A stretch of 46,123 bases of DNA from Candidatus Schekmanbacteria bacterium (GCA_016188575.1 JACPHN010000123.1:1-46123), one strand, 5' to 3'; counted from the first letter of the stretch, positions 1-8,746 are shown. Notes: a model not told the origin generated them from the sequence alone. Numbers and translations are program-made.

Positions 1-1
1 C

Positions 2-523
2 CACGCCATCCTGGGCGCGGGACAGCCCAACGTCACGCTTCTCTCCAATCCTTGCAGCTATGATTGCCGCGCCATCTACGTCGCCAAGTACGATGCCGCC
101 GGGACCCTGCAGTGGGCGGAGGCGGGCACCGACGAAGGGGTCAACGCGCCGCTAGCCGCCGCGGTCGACCCGCGGGATGGGGCGCCGATCATCGCGGGCT
201 ACTTCGTCTACCCGATGACCTTTGACCTGGGCGAGCCCGGCGAAAGGACGCTCGTCCCTGTGGGCTTCTACGACATGTTTGTCGCGAAATTCTCGCCAAC
301 TGCGTTTACCAGCGTGCCAGTAGACCCCGCGGCGCTGTGGCTGCTGACCATCGCCGCCGGCGCCAGCCTCGGGATGTACGAACGCCGGCGCCGCCGCCGA
401 GCCGACGGACGGATTGGCGGGCTGAGGTTGTCGGGCTGCGGGCCAGCAGTGCAAAGCTCGGAGGTTGAGATTTCATCGGAGGAGTTGACAGTCGGTGGCC
501 GGTGGCCTAACCTCCATCGATGA
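2..523 (+). CDS. C-terminal part of a beta-propeller-like surface protein with a sorting-type tail (5' end outside window)
   Basis: The frame is open from the left edge, so only the last ~173 residues are seen. The text around AIYVAKYDAAGTLQWA and DMFVAKFS resembles the repeated strands of SBBP-type bacterial beta-propeller proteins, in which each blade contains a 'fvaKydasG.l.Wa' element. After the last blade comes a VPVDP motif, a hydrophobic stretch of about 17 residues (ALWLLTIAAGASLGMY) and an Arg cluster, which is the layout of C-terminal sorting signals such as PEP-CTERM or IPTL-CTERM. About 35 further residues follow the Arg cluster, which is unusual for such a signal and may mean a nearby frameshift or late stop. 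Probably exported and anchored; function unknown. Confidence 0.6.
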   Translation, partial: HAILGAGQPNVTLLSNPCSYDCRAIYVAKYDAAGTLQWAEAGTDEGVNAPLAAAVDPRDGAPIIAGYFVYPMTFDLGEPGERTLVPVGFYDMFVAKFSPTAFTSVPVDPAALWLLTIAAGASLGMYERRRRRRADGRIGGLRLSGCGPAVQSSEVEISSEELTVGGRWPNLHR

Positions 524-555
524 CTTGCGCGCATCGCGGAACGCTGGGCAAAACC

Positions 556-936
556 ATGCAAGATAGACTCGTCGCTGCTTATATCCTGTCGTCGTCGCTG
601 CTGATCTGTCACGAGGTCGATGCCGCCGTGTGGGCGGAATGGGAGATGTTTGCGCTGCCTGGCGGCGCGCCCACCTTCGTGGCGCTGCACTTGCCCATTG
701 CGGCGCTGGCGCTGTACGGACTCGTCCGGCTCGCCAGGCAGCACCCCAGCGCCCGCTGGTATGGCCGCGTCGTCGCCTCGGTCAATATCGGCGCAGCGGC
801 GCTGCACGCGGCGTTCCTGGTGGCCGGCGACAGCCGCTTCCGCCATCCTCTGTCCCTGACCTTGCTCGGCTTCATGATGGTCGTCGGAATCTGGCACCTG
901 CGCCTCGACTTGCGCTGCCACAGCGCCTCCGCCTGA
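556..936 (+). CDS. DUF6713-like small four-helix membrane protein
   Basis: About 126 residues if translation starts at the ATG at 556; an in-frame ATG at 520 would overlap the previous stop by 4 nt. Four hydrophobic segments are visible: around YILSSSLLICHE, TFVALHLPIAALALYGL, VVASVNIGAAALHAAFLVA and LTLLGFMMVVGIWHL. The HEVDA motif followed by WAEWEMFALPGG near the N terminus matches my memory of the DUF6713 family, whose function is unknown. The gene sits alone between the surface-protein fragment and the sdh operon promoter. Family assignment is from memory of the motif and is moderately secure. Confidence 0.55.
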   Translation: MQDRLVAAYILSSSLLICHEVDAAVWAEWEMFALPGGAPTFVALHLPIAALALYGLVRLARQHPSARWYGRVVASVNIGAAALHAAFLVAGDSRFRHPLSLTLLGFMMVVGIWHLRLDLRCHSASA

Positions 937-1069
937 ATCCAGCCATCTTCGACGTCGACTTGACAGCGCCCCCCTCCGTTCCTCCCCTCGCTGGTGGGGG
1001 GACTTCGTGATGCGCTTTGCGCACAGCCTACAGCCGCACAGGCGGTGGAATCAGGTCAGCGCTACTGGG

Positions 1070-1098
1070 TTAACGCTCCAGGCTCGCCGTGCTATAGT
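1070..1098 (+). promoter_or_regulatory. sigma70-type promoter of the sdhCAB operon
   Basis: TTAACG at 1070-1075 and TATAGT at 1093-1098 are separated by exactly 17 nt, close to the TTGACA-17-TATAAT consensus. Transcription would start near 1105, giving a leader of about 66 nt before the sdhC ATG at 1171, with GGAG at 1157-1160 as ribosome binding site. Confidence 0.5.
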
Positions 1099-1170
1099 GC
1101 GGCGCGTTGGGTATCCTTTGCTGCGCGAACTGTTCGAGTGGCGACACTGTCCTTCCGGAGCGATAGCGAG

Positions 1171-1836
1171 ATGTCCTTTCCAAAGAATCTGACGTCCGTC
1201 GGGAAGAAGATTCTCATGGGCCTCACAGGCCTGGCGCTGATCGGCTTTCTGTGTGCTCACCTCGCGGGAAATCTGCTGGTATTCATTGGACCTGGGACTT
1301 TCAACGAGTACAGCCACAAGCTCACCGCCAACCCGCTGATCTACGTCGCCGAGCTGGGTCTCCTGGCGATTTTCCTCGGCCACCTGGCGACCGGGATTGC
1401 TCTCACCCTCCGCAACCGCGCGGCCCGGCCCACGCCGTACCACGTCAAGCGGTCAGCGGGGCACACCACCCGCAAATCCCTCGCCTCGGCGACCATGATC
1501 GTATCAGGAGCGATCGTGCTGGTCTTTGTGCCCCTGCATCTGTGGACATTCAAGTTCGGCAAATCCTATGGGGCCGAGGGCGGGGTGCGCGATCTCTACA
1601 GGCTGGTCATGGAAGTTTTCAGCTCGCCCGGGTACGTGCTCTGGTACCTGGTCGCCATGGTCTTCGTGGGCTTCCACCTCTGGCATGGGTTTTCGTCCGC
1701 CTTTCAGTCGCTGGGGGCGGAGCATCCCCGCTGGGATCCGCTGTTGCGAAGCTTCGGCTGGTTTTTGTCCGTGCTGATCGCGGGCGGTTTCATCGCTGTG
1801 CCGGTCGTCATCTTCTTCGCGGGAGGCAAGTTGTGA
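1171..1836 (+). CDS. sdhC: succinate dehydrogenase cytochrome b558 subunit
   Basis: Membrane anchor of complex II or a fumarate reductase; it binds haem b and passes electrons between quinone and the iron-sulfur subunit. The 221-residue product has five hydrophobic segments and His residues placed as in the single-chain cytochrome b558 family ([29 protein letters not shown]). This is the Bacillus/Bacteroidetes/delta-type enzyme with one anchor polypeptide, which explains why no sdhD is present. The ATG at 1171 is preceded by GGAG; the longer frame opening upstream would run through the promoter. The stop overlaps the sdhA start (TGATG), so the genes are translationally coupled. Confidence 0.9.
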   Translation: MSFPKNLTSVGKKILMGLTGLALIGFLCAHLAGNLLVFIGPGTFNEYSHKLTANPLIYVAELGLLAIFLGHLATGIALTLRNRAARPTPYHVKRSAGHTTRKSLASATMIVSGAIVLVFVPLHLWTFKFGKSYGAEGGVRDLYRLVMEVFSSPGYVLWYLVAMVFVGFHLWHGFSSAFQSLGAEHPRWDPLLRSFGWFLSVLIAGGFIAVPVVIFFAGGKL

Positions 1837-3655
1837 TGTTGGACGGAAAGGTACCCGGCGGTCCCTTGTCGGCAAAGTGGGAGCGCTACAAGTTTGAGAT
1901 GAAGCTGGTGTCGCCCGCGAACAAGCGGAAGTTCACCGTGATCGTGGTGGGAACCGGGCTCGCGGGCGCTTCGGCGGCGGCGACCCTCGGTGAGCTCGGC
2001 TACAACGTCCTCAGTTTTACCATCCTGGACAGCCCGCGGCGCTCGCACAGCATCGCTGCTCAGGGCGGAATCAACGCGGCCAAGAACTATCAGAACGACG
2101 GCGATTCGGTGTTCCGGCTGTTCTACGACACGATCAAGGGCGGCGACTTCCGCGCCCGCGAGGCCAACGTCCACCGCCTGGCGGAAGTGAGCGGCAACAT
2201 CATCGACCAGTGCGTGCAGCAAGGCGTCCCGTTCGCTCGCGACTACGGCGGCTTGCTCGATAATCGGTCGTTCGGTGGCGCGCAGGTGAGCCGCACCTTC
2301 TACGCGCGCGGACAGACCGGCCAGCAGTTGCTGATCGGCGCGTACCAGTCGCTGATGCGCCAGGTGCAGCTCGGCCAGGTCACACTCTTCCCGCGGCGCG
2401 AGATGCTCGACCTTGTGGTCGTCAACGGCAAGGCGCGCGGTATCGTGTGCCGCAACGTGATCAGCGGCGCTCTCGAGCGATACGCGGCCGATGCGGTTCT
2501 GCTCGCTACGGGCGGCTACGGAAACACGTACTATCTGTCAACCAACGCTCAAAACTCCAACGCCAGCGCCGTCTGGCGGTGCGCGCGGCGCGGTGCTCTG
2601 TTCGCCAATCCCTCCTTCGTGCAAATCCACCCCACGTGCATCCCGGTCACCGGGGACCATCAGTCCAAGCTGACCCTGATGAGCGAGTCGCTGCGGAACG
2701 ACGGCCGCGTCTGGGTGCCGAAGAAGGCGTGGGACACGCGCGCGCCCAACCAGATCCCCGAGGCCGAGCGGGAGGCCTGGGGATTCCGCCGACCGGGCTC
2801 GCCGTTTATCTGGACTTCGCCAACGCCATTCGCCGCCTCGGAGAGGACACGATTCGCGATCGCTACGGCAATCTCTTCCACATGTACGAGAAGATCACGG
2901 GCGAGAATCCGTACCAGGCTCCCATGCGCATCTACCCGGCCGTACACTACGTCATGGGGGGCCTGTGGGTCGACTACAATCTCATGTCGACCATTCCGGG
3001 CCTGCACGTCTTGGGCGAGGCGAACTTCTCGGACCACGGCGCCAACCGCCTCGGCGCGAGCGCGCTGATGCAAGGCCTCGGGGACGGTTACTTCGTGATT
3101 CCGTACACGCTCGGCCACTACCTCGCCGCCGACAAGCTGGAACCGGTAACGACCGATCACGAGGCCTTCGCCGAGGCCGAAGATGTGGCCGTCGGACGGC
3201 TTCGCAAGCTCCTGGCCGTCAAAGGTGAAAAGACGGTCATGCAACTTCACCAGGAGCTTGGGAAGGTCATGTGGGACAACGTCGGGATGGCGCGGGACGA
3301 GGCGTCGCTGACGGCCGCCCTGGAACGGATTCCCAAGATCCGGGACGAGTTCTGGCAGAATATCCGCGTTCCCGGGACCGCCGCGGGAGTGAACAAGTCG
3401 CTGGAAAGTGCCGGCCGGCTCGCCGACTACCTCGAGTTGGCGGAGCTGATCGCCCGCGATGCACTGCAGCGAGCGGAATCCTGCGGCTGCCATTTCCGGC
3501 TGGAGAGTCAGACGCCCGACGGCGAAGCGCTGCGCGACGACGAGAACTATTCGCACGTGGCGGCGTGGGAAGTAACGGCCGCCGGGACGTTCGAGTTGCA
3601 CAAGGAGCCGCTGGCCTTCGAAAACGTCAAGCTGGCACAACGAAGTTACAAGTAG
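1836..3655 (+). pseudogene. sdhA: succinate dehydrogenase flavoprotein subunit, frameshifted with an internal deletion
   Basis: The flavoprotein oxidises succinate at a covalent FAD. Residues ~1-315 are read from 1836 in one frame: the dinucleotide-binding [13 protein letters not shown], then [14 protein letters not shown] with the FAD-linking His region, then HPTCIPVTG. After [12 protein letters not shown] (about 2778) the homology jumps to another frame at [12 protein letters not shown] (about 2800) and continues to the stop at 3655 through [10 protein letters not shown] and [18 protein letters not shown]. Relatives have roughly 30 residues here, including the PRD..SR segment that carries the catalytic arginine. 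The missing DNA is therefore about 90-100 nt, not a multiple of three. As written, the first frame ends at 3068 and no active enzyme is possible. This is either real loss or an assembly collapse; the intact sdhC and sdhB favour an assembly error. Confidence 0.85.
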
Positions 3656-3668
3656 CGAGGGCGCGACG

Positions 3669-4424
3669 ATGGCTAAGATGACGTTGAACCTGGTGGTGTG
3701 GCGGCAAGCCGATGCAAATGCAGCGGGCCGGATGGTCGAGTACGTCGTGCGCGACGCCTCGCCGGACATGTCCTTTCTGGAAATGCTCGACGTGCTGAAC
3801 GAGGACCTCATCAAGCGCGGCGAGGAGCCGATCGCCTTCGATTCGGATTGCCGGGAGGGCATTTGCGGCTCGTGCGGTGTCGTCATTGACGGTGTTCCGC
3901 ATGGTCCCGAACCGGGCACGACCGTTTGCCAGCTCCACCTGCGGCATTTCCGTGATGGCGAAACGGTTGCGGTCGAGCCCTGGCGGGCAGCGAGCTTTCC
4001 CGTGCAGAAGGATCTGGTGGTGGACCGCAGCGCGCTGGATCGGATCATGGCCGCGGGGGGGTACGTATCCTTCAACGCCGGCGGCGCACCGGACGGCAAC
4101 GCGGTGCCGATTTCAAAGAGCAAGGCGGACGCCGCCTTCGATGTCGCTGCCTGCATTGGCTGCGGTGCCTGCGTGGCCGCCTGCAAGAACGCCTCGGCAG
4201 CACTCTTTACGGCCGCCAAGATTTCCCACCTTGCGCTGCTGCCGCAAGGCGCAGCCGAGCGGGAGCAACGGGTGCTGCGGATGGTCGCACAACACGACAA
4301 GGAAGGGTTTGGCGCCTGCTCCAACGAAGGAGAGTGCCAGGCGGTCTGCCCGAAGGAGATCTCGATCGCGGCCATCGCGCGCATGCACCGCGAGGTGATG
4401 CACGCCACGGTGTGCTCGCGCTGA
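3669..4424 (+). CDS. sdhB: succinate dehydrogenase iron-sulfur subunit
   Basis: Electron-transfer subunit of complex II, 251 residues. All three cluster motifs are present in order: the [2Fe-2S] set [10 protein letters not shown] with a later Cys near residue 86, the [4Fe-4S] set [11 protein letters not shown] with CP further on, and the [3Fe-4S]-type [15 protein letters not shown]. The length and the extended C-terminal domain match the partner of a b558-type SdhC. It starts 13 nt after the sdhA stop and closes the operon. A convergent terminator-like hairpin follows. Confidence 0.93.
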   Translation: MAKMTLNLVVWRQADANAAGRMVEYVVRDASPDMSFLEMLDVLNEDLIKRGEEPIAFDSDCREGICGSCGVVIDGVPHGPEPGTTVCQLHLRHFRDGETVAVEPWRAASFPVQKDLVVDRSALDRIMAAGGYVSFNAGGAPDGNAVPISKSKADAAFDVAACIGCGACVAACKNASAALFTAAKISHLALLPQGAAEREQRVLRMVAQHDKEGFGACSNEGECQAVCPKEISIAAIARMHREVMHATVCSR

Positions 4425-4448
4425 AAAAACCGGGCGTCGGCCGGCGCC

Positions 4449-4482
4449 AAAAAAGCGCACAAGCGGTGCGGGCCCGCACCGC
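4449..4482 (-). terminator. intrinsic terminator for the minus-strand stress operon
   Basis: A perfect inverted repeat GCGGTGCGGG/CCCGCACCGC occupies 4463-4482. On the minus strand it is followed 8 nt later by six T (A-run at 4449-4454). It lies in the 60-nt gap between convergent sdhB and the universal stress gene. Confidence 0.5.
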
Positions 4483-4484
4483 TC

Positions 4485-5321
4485 TCAGCGGGTCACGAGC
4501 AACGGCGTCGCGACCCGCTTCATGACGTCCTCCGTGACCGACCCGAGCAGCCACTTCACGAGCCGCCCGTGACCGTAGGCGCCCATCAGCATGAGATCGA
4601 TGAGCTTCTCTCGCTGGCAAAGCACGATCTCTTCCGCGGGATCGCCGAGGCGGATGAACGCTTCATAATCCGCGCGCGTGGAATCCATGTAATCGATGGC
4701 CTCGTGCAGCACTTCCTCACCGCTGCGCTCGTTATCGGCAACCGCCAAGATCCGGAGCGGCAACAGCAGCCGCTCGGCGATTTGCGCCCCCAGAGCCAGG
4801 GCTCGCGAGGACTTGTCGCTGCCGTCGTAGGCCACCAGCGGCCGCATGATCTGGCGGTAGTCGTCCGGGCACAGCAGCACCGGCCGGCTACTCCGCCGCA
4901 GCACAGCCTCGGCGGTTGTTCCGAACCCATCCGTGCGGTGCTGGGCGTGCTCGCCTCGTTGCCCCATGACGAGCAAGTCGACGCTCATCGCGCGCTTGAC
5001 GATCACCTCCTCGATGAGACCCGTCTGCTTCTCGAGCTGAATCTCCAGACCCTCCGCCACCACGATATCGCGTAACGCCGCCAGGTGCGTATCCGCCCGC
5101 GTCTCCATGAGCTCCTCGAGGCGCGGTTGATACTCCTGAAACGGCATGAGGCCCGTGCTCGCCACCAGGTCGCGAATAAGCGGGGTCTCGCGCATCCGGA
5201 CATCAACCACGTACAGCCCGCGCAACTTGCATTCGAAAGCCTTGGCGAAAAGCGCGGCGTATCGGGCGGCACTCAGGGACGTCGGCGATCCGTCAACGGC
5301 AACGAGAATGCTGTGGAGCAT
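4485..5321 (-). CDS. tandem-domain universal stress protein (UspA family)
   Basis: Two UspA domains in one 278-residue chain. The first begins SILVAVDGSPTSLSAARYA and ends with LLVMGQRGEH and SRPVLLCP. The second begins RPLVAYDGSDKSSRALALGA and ends with LMLMGAYGHGRLVKWLLGSVTEDV and ATPLLV. The G-2x-G-9x-G(S/T) ATP-binding signature is recognisable in the second domain. The ATG at 5321 puts the first beta-strand at the N terminus; an upstream ATG at 5351 is less likely. It is the last gene of a minus-strand run after the STAS protein, so it probably shares its control. Cytoplasmic stress-adaptation role by family. Confidence 0.88.
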   Translation of the reverse strand: MLHSILVAVDGSPTSLSAARYAALFAKAFECKLRGLYVVDVRMRETPLIRDLVASTGLMPFQEYQPRLEELMETRADTHLAALRDIVVAEGLEIQLEKQTGLIEEVIVKRAMSVDLLVMGQRGEHAQHRTDGFGTTAEAVLRRSSRPVLLCPDDYRQIMRPLVAYDGSDKSSRALALGAQIAERLLLPLRILAVADNERSGEEVLHEAIDYMDSTRADYEAFIRLGDPAEEIVLCQREKLIDLMLMGAYGHGRLVKWLLGSVTEDVMKRVATPLLVTR

Positions 5322-5447
5322 GGGTGACCTCAGGTGGGGTAGAAAAGGCACCGCCGCGCAGGCGCAGTGTGAACCTCGGCCCGCGCCAGCATCAGAGTCG
5401 AGGTGGCGCCGGGCCTGACCGGGTAATGGCCGCTCGGCACGTGGCGC

Positions 5448-5792
5448 TCAAGCAGTAAAGGATTGCACCGCCGTCTCTTCATCATCGAAGCACTGGAAGA
5501 TGGTGTGCAGCTTGGTAATGGTCAGGAGCTGGCGCGCCTTCTTCTGCAGGCCGACGAGCTTCAATGCTCCGACGCCTCTGCGACTGACGCTCGTGTAGGC
5601 GTGAATGAGCTCACCGAGGCCCGCCGAATCGATGTACTTCACGTCGGCCATGTTGACCAGGAGCTTGATCTTGCCTTCGGTCAACAGATCCTGGATCGCC
5701 TCGCGGAGCACGACGTCGCCTTCTCCGATCGTAATGTTTCCCTTGACATCCAGAATGGCGACATCTCCACGCTCTCGAATGGAAACCTTCAT
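5448..5792 (-). CDS. STAS-domain anti-sigma factor antagonist
   Basis: A 114-residue SpoIIAA/RsbV-like single STAS domain. The conserved phosphorylatable serine lies in YIDSAGLGEL (Ser56), followed by the typical GALKLVGLQKKARQLL helix. Such proteins bind anti-sigma kinases when unphosphorylated; no partner kinase or sigma factor is in the window. AGGAGGAG lies 7-8 nt before the ATG. The upstream exported-protein gene ends 33 nt away and the universal stress gene lies downstream. Confidence 0.9.
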   Translation of the reverse strand: MKVSIRERGDVAILDVKGNITIGEGDVVLREAIQDLLTEGKIKLLVNMADVKYIDSAGLGELIHAYTSVSRRGVGALKLVGLQKKARQLLTITKLHTIFQCFDDEETAVQSFTA

Positions 5793-5825
5793 AAAGCGAC
5801 TCCTCCTACAGTAGGTTCCGGATGA

Positions 5826-6248
5826 CTACAGCTCGTCTTCCAGCTCTTCCCAAAACTTGGCGACGGCGCCGCGGTTGCGATCCCAGCGCACCTCCATGCC
5901 CTCGGGGTCGGTGTCGAACCGAACTTCGGTGCGACCATCCTGTTCGTCGACGATAATCCACGCCCGGTTTCCCCAGGAGAACTCCTCAGGGCCGCCCTCC
6001 TTGACCTCGACCCGCAGCTTGCCGTCTTCCTTGCTCTCGTAGACGACCTTCCAGTCTGCGGCATCGACGGCCTTCAACACGGCGGTGAAGACCTCGGAAA
6101 AGCGCGCCTCGAAGCGGCGAGCATGTGCGTCCGCGTCCTCGCCAGCCGCGGCCCCGGTCGCGGCGGCGATCATCAGCAGCGCGGCGGCGACGACCGCCAG
6201 CGCTCCCCGCCGTCTTCGGCCCGTGGCATTCACCAACCGTATCGTCAT
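5826..6248 (-). CDS. exported protein of unknown function
   Basis: The chosen ATG at 6248 gives 140 residues that begin with basic residues, a hydrophobic core (ALAVVAAALLMIAAATGAAAG) and an Ala-rich cleavage region, so a Sec signal peptide is likely. The mature part is a small mixed alpha/beta domain with VFTAVLKAVDAADWKVVYESKEDGKLRVEVKEG and charged C-terminal WEELEDEL. The layout resembles small periplasmic DUF3568/DUF4810-like domains, but I do not recognise the family. It starts 13 nt after the carbamoyltransferase stop, so it belongs to the same transcript. Confidence 0.65.
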   Translation of the reverse strand: MTIRLVNATGRRRRGALAVVAAALLMIAAATGAAAGEDADAHARRFEARFSEVFTAVLKAVDAADWKVVYESKEDGKLRVEVKEGGPEEFSWGNRAWIIVDEQDGRTEVRFDTDPEGMEVRWDRNRGAVAKFWEELEDEL

Positions 6249-6261
6249 GGTTTTGCCTCTG

Positions 6262-8052
6262 TTAGCCCCCGTTGACCGCCGCCAGCGCCGACCGGCGTTC
6301 GCGGCCGGCCCGGTCCAGTGCCGCACGCGCTTCCGGGGCCTTTGGCTCCGGCGCCTGCGGGGTCTTGACGACGTGGTACGGCCCAATGATCAGGTCATCC
6401 ATTCCCGTGCGCAGAAAGCAGCGGACGGCATCCGCCGGAGTGCAGACGATCGGCTCCGAGCGCACGTTGAAGGACGTGTTGATCAGCACCGGCACCCCCG
6501 TACGCCGCCCGAACTCGGCGACGACATCGTAATAGAGCGGGTTTTGCTGGCGGCGAATCGACTGGATGCGCGCGCTGCCGTCGACGTGCGTGACCGCGGG
6601 AATCACCCGCTTGGCGGCGTGCACGTCCGCCACAAGCAGCATGTAGGGAGTCTCCCGGTCCAGGTCAAACCAGTCCGAAAGGTTCTCCTCCAGTACTACC
6701 GGCGCGAATGGGCGGAAGCTCTCGCGGAACTTGATCTTGAGATTGACGATGTCGCGGTTGGCGGGATCGCGAGGATCGGCGAGGATTGAACGGCTGCCGA
6801 GGGCCCGGGGTCCGAACTCCATCCGCCCTTGGAACCAGCCGACGACGCGGCCGGCTTCGATGGCGTCCACCGTCGCCGCGATGAGCGCTTCGCGCTCGAG
6901 GCGGGTCGCGCTCACGCACTCGCCGCCTTCCGCCTGCAGCGCCGCCGCGATTTCGTCGGCCGAGTACTGCGGCCCGAGGAAGACGTCCGCGAGCGGCCGC
7001 GGCCGACCTTGCTTCAACAGCGTGGCGTGGATGTACGCGGCGACTCCGACGGCACCGCCGCCATCTCCGGCCGCCGGTTGCACAAACAGGTCGTCGTACC
7101 CTGCCTCGCGCAGAATGCGTCCGTTCGCCACGCAGTTGAGGGCAACGCCGCCCGCCATGCACAGGTTCCTGGCGCCCGTGCGCTGGCGCAGGGCGATCGC
7201 GGACTTGAGCATGACTTCCTCGGTCACGACTTGCAGACTGCGCGCTATGTCCTTGTGAGCTTGCTCGAGCTTGGATTCCGGCTCACGCGGCAGCATGCCA
7301 AAGAGGCTGTGGAACCGCTCGTTGGTCATCCGCAGGCCGGCGATGTAACCAAAGTGATCGAGGTTGAGTCGAAACGAGCCGTCCGCGCGGATTTCGATGA
7401 GATTGTCGCGGATCAAGCCGACGTACTTGGGCTCACCGTAGGGCGCCAGACCCATTACCTTGTATTCGGCATCGTTGACGGTGAAGCCCAGGTAGTACGT
7501 GAAGGCCGTATAGAGCAGCCCCAGGCTATGTGGGAAGCGGATTTCGTCCGCAATCTCGATATTGCAGCCGTGGCCGACGCCGCGCGTGGCGGTGCTCCAC
7601 TCGCCGACGCCGTCGAAGGTGAGAATCGCGGACTCGGCAAAGGGCGAGAGCAAGAACGCGCTGGCGGCGTGTGCCAGGTGGTGCTCGACGAACAGCACCT
7701 TCTGCTCGGCTCCGAGCTCCCGGCGAATGATGCGCGGAATCCAGAGCTTTTCCTTGAGCCAAAGCGGAATGGCCTTGCTGAAGGAACGATAGGAGTACGG
7801 CCAGGTCGCGATGTAGGTCTTGAGGATGCGCTCGAACTTGACGAACGGCCGCTCGTAATAGCCGACGTAGTCGAGCTTTGCAGGGGCGATACCCGCCTCT
7901 TTCAGGCAGTATTCAACCGCTCGCGACGGGAAGTCGCTGTCGTGCTTCTTCCTCGTGAACCGCTCCTCGCTGGCGGCGGCTACGAGCTCGCCGTCTTGAA
8001 AGAGCGCGGCGGAGGAGTCGTGGTAGAAGCAAGATATTCCAAGGATATTCAC
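6262..8052 (-). CDS. carbamoyltransferase, NodU/CmcH family
   Basis: Transfers a carbamoyl group from carbamoyl phosphate, via carbamoyl-AMP, to a hydroxyl of an unknown small molecule or glycan. The 596-residue chain starts MNILGISCFYHDSSAALF as in the family. The N-terminal Kae1-like domain carries the metal/nucleotide motifs (VEHHLAHAASAF, LTFDGVGEWST, AGGVALNC), and the C-terminal YrdC-like/NodU domain shows WFQGRMEFGPRALGSRSIL and LINTSFN. All key motifs look intact. It follows two small membrane-protein genes with 9-11 nt gaps, a neighbourhood common for this subfamily. It is not HypF: no acylphosphatase or zinc-finger domain is present, although hyp genes lie next door. Confidence 0.92.
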   Translation of the reverse strand: MNILGISCFYHDSSAALFQDGELVAAASEERFTRKKHDSDFPSRAVEYCLKEAGIAPAKLDYVGYYERPFVKFERILKTYIATWPYSYRSFSKAIPLWLKEKLWIPRIIRRELGAEQKVLFVEHHLAHAASAFLLSPFAESAILTFDGVGEWSTATRGVGHGCNIEIADEIRFPHSLGLLYTAFTYYLGFTVNDAEYKVMGLAPYGEPKYVGLIRDNLIEIRADGSFRLNLDHFGYIAGLRMTNERFHSLFGMLPREPESKLEQAHKDIARSLQVVTEEVMLKSAIALRQRTGARNLCMAGGVALNCVANGRILREAGYDDLFVQPAAGDGGGAVGVAAYIHATLLKQGRPRPLADVFLGPQYSADEIAAALQAEGGECVSATRLEREALIAATVDAIEAGRVVGWFQGRMEFGPRALGSRSILADPRDPANRDIVNLKIKFRESFRPFAPVVLEENLSDWFDLDRETPYMLLVADVHAAKRVIPAVTHVDGSARIQSIRRQQNPLYYDVVAEFGRRTGVPVLINTSFNVRSEPIVCTPADAVRCFLRTGMDDLIIGPYHVVKTPQAPEPKAPEARAALDRAGRERRSALAAVNGG

Positions 8053-8063
8053 GGGTGGTTCTC

Positions 8064-8324
8064 TCAGAAGGGCTTTGCTGCGCGCTCGAGGTCGGGTGGC
8101 TGCTCGCCTCGCGGCAACCAGTAGGAATCCGAGCGAAATCGCCGTAGCAGTGGATCAGCACCCGCAGCCAGGGCGATTACCGCGGTCGGACCAACGATGG
8201 CGAAATAGACCACGCCGAGCAGCACCGCGGATTGCACCAGGCCCATTTTCTCAGCGATGCGCTTCCAGCCCGCGAGTAGCCGTCGATACCATGCCTGCTC
8301 TTCCTGACTCGTTACGTCGTTCAT
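8064..8324 (-). CDS. small membrane protein associated with the carbamoyltransferase
   Basis: An 86-residue protein with a cytoplasmic amphipathic N terminus (WYRRLLAGWKRIAEKMG), one membrane helix (SAVLLGVVYFAIVGPTAVIALAAG) and a C-terminal tail with SYWLPRGEQPPDLERAAKPF. Small proteins with this pattern (W..I..K.G..Q..VLL...YF..) recur beside NodU-type carbamoyltransferases with DUF5989. The spacing of 10 nt to DUF5989 and 11 nt to the carbamoyltransferase makes a tight operon. It may anchor or chaperone the enzyme at the membrane, which is inference only. Confidence 0.75.
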   Translation of the reverse strand: MNDVTSQEEQAWYRRLLAGWKRIAEKMGLVQSAVLLGVVYFAIVGPTAVIALAAGADPLLRRFRSDSYWLPRGEQPPDLERAAKPF

Positions 8325-8334
8325 GCGGGGCTCC

Positions 8335-8514
8335 TCAGAACAGCGTGTAGATCAGGGGAGCAACCGCGGAGCCTTCCGTCAAGACGATCAAAGCGGTCAG
8401 CAGCAGCAGAGTAACCACGATGGGCGCGAGCCACCACGCCTTGCGGTGTTTGATAAACTCAAAAAACTCTTTGAAGAAACGCATAAACTCGCGAGCGTCT
8501 TGACTGCGACTCAT
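8335..8514 (-). CDS. DUF5989 family membrane protein
   Basis: A 59-residue protein from the ATG at 8514. It has an N-terminal amphipathic helix (FMRFFKEFFEFIKHRKAWWLAP), a membrane helix (IVVTLLLLTALIVLT) and the family's characteristic C-terminal EGSAVAPLIYTLF. The longer frame that opens upstream at 8760 runs into divergent regulatory DNA and is not used here. It is the first gene of the minus-strand operon, so the operon promoter should lie in 8515-8746. Function unknown. Confidence 0.8.
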   Translation of the reverse strand: MSRSQDAREFMRFFKEFFEFIKHRKAWWLAPIVVTLLLLTALIVLTEGSAVAPLIYTLF

Positions 8515-8568
8515 TCTGAACCTCGTGGGAAACTGCGCCGGGTCGGGAGTCCAAGAACATGGGATGCC

Positions 8569-8601
8569 GGCAGGACAACCGAGTTTAGCTCGGACCCTGC
8601 C
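8569..8601. promoter_or_regulatory. nested inverted repeat in the divergent intergenic region
   Basis: GGCAGG (8569-8574) pairs with CCTGCC (8596-8601), and inside it CCGAG pairs with CTCGG around a TTTAG loop (8579-8593). It lies between the divergent DUF5989 and MOSC/hyp operons and could be an operator or a transcript hairpin. Confidence 0.35.
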
Positions 8602-8746
8602 CCAGGTCAACGGCAAATGGCGCTTTCGGGCTCCAGGCGCGGTGCGCCTGCCCGTCGCCGCGCGAACGGCAGGAAATGCCGGTGCATCGAGCTGCCCTTC
8701 GGTGATAATATCAAGATTTCTACGCCGCACAGGCAAGAGCGCAAAG

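Noticed and set aside
1251-3068. A single 605-codon open frame covering sdhC and the first part of sdhA
   Set aside because: Its first ~195 codons are sdhC read in the wrong frame and its last ~80 are sdhA out of frame; only the middle matches SdhA.
2660-4462. A 600-codon open frame on the minus strand opposite sdhA/sdhB
   Set aside because: It is antisense to well-conserved SdhA and SdhB, has no recognisable domain and reflects the high GC content.
6262-8052. Carbamoyltransferase considered as HypF, since hyp genes are adjacent
   Set aside because: It lacks the acylphosphatase and zinc-finger domains of HypF, is divergently transcribed, and matches NodU/CmcH from its first residues.
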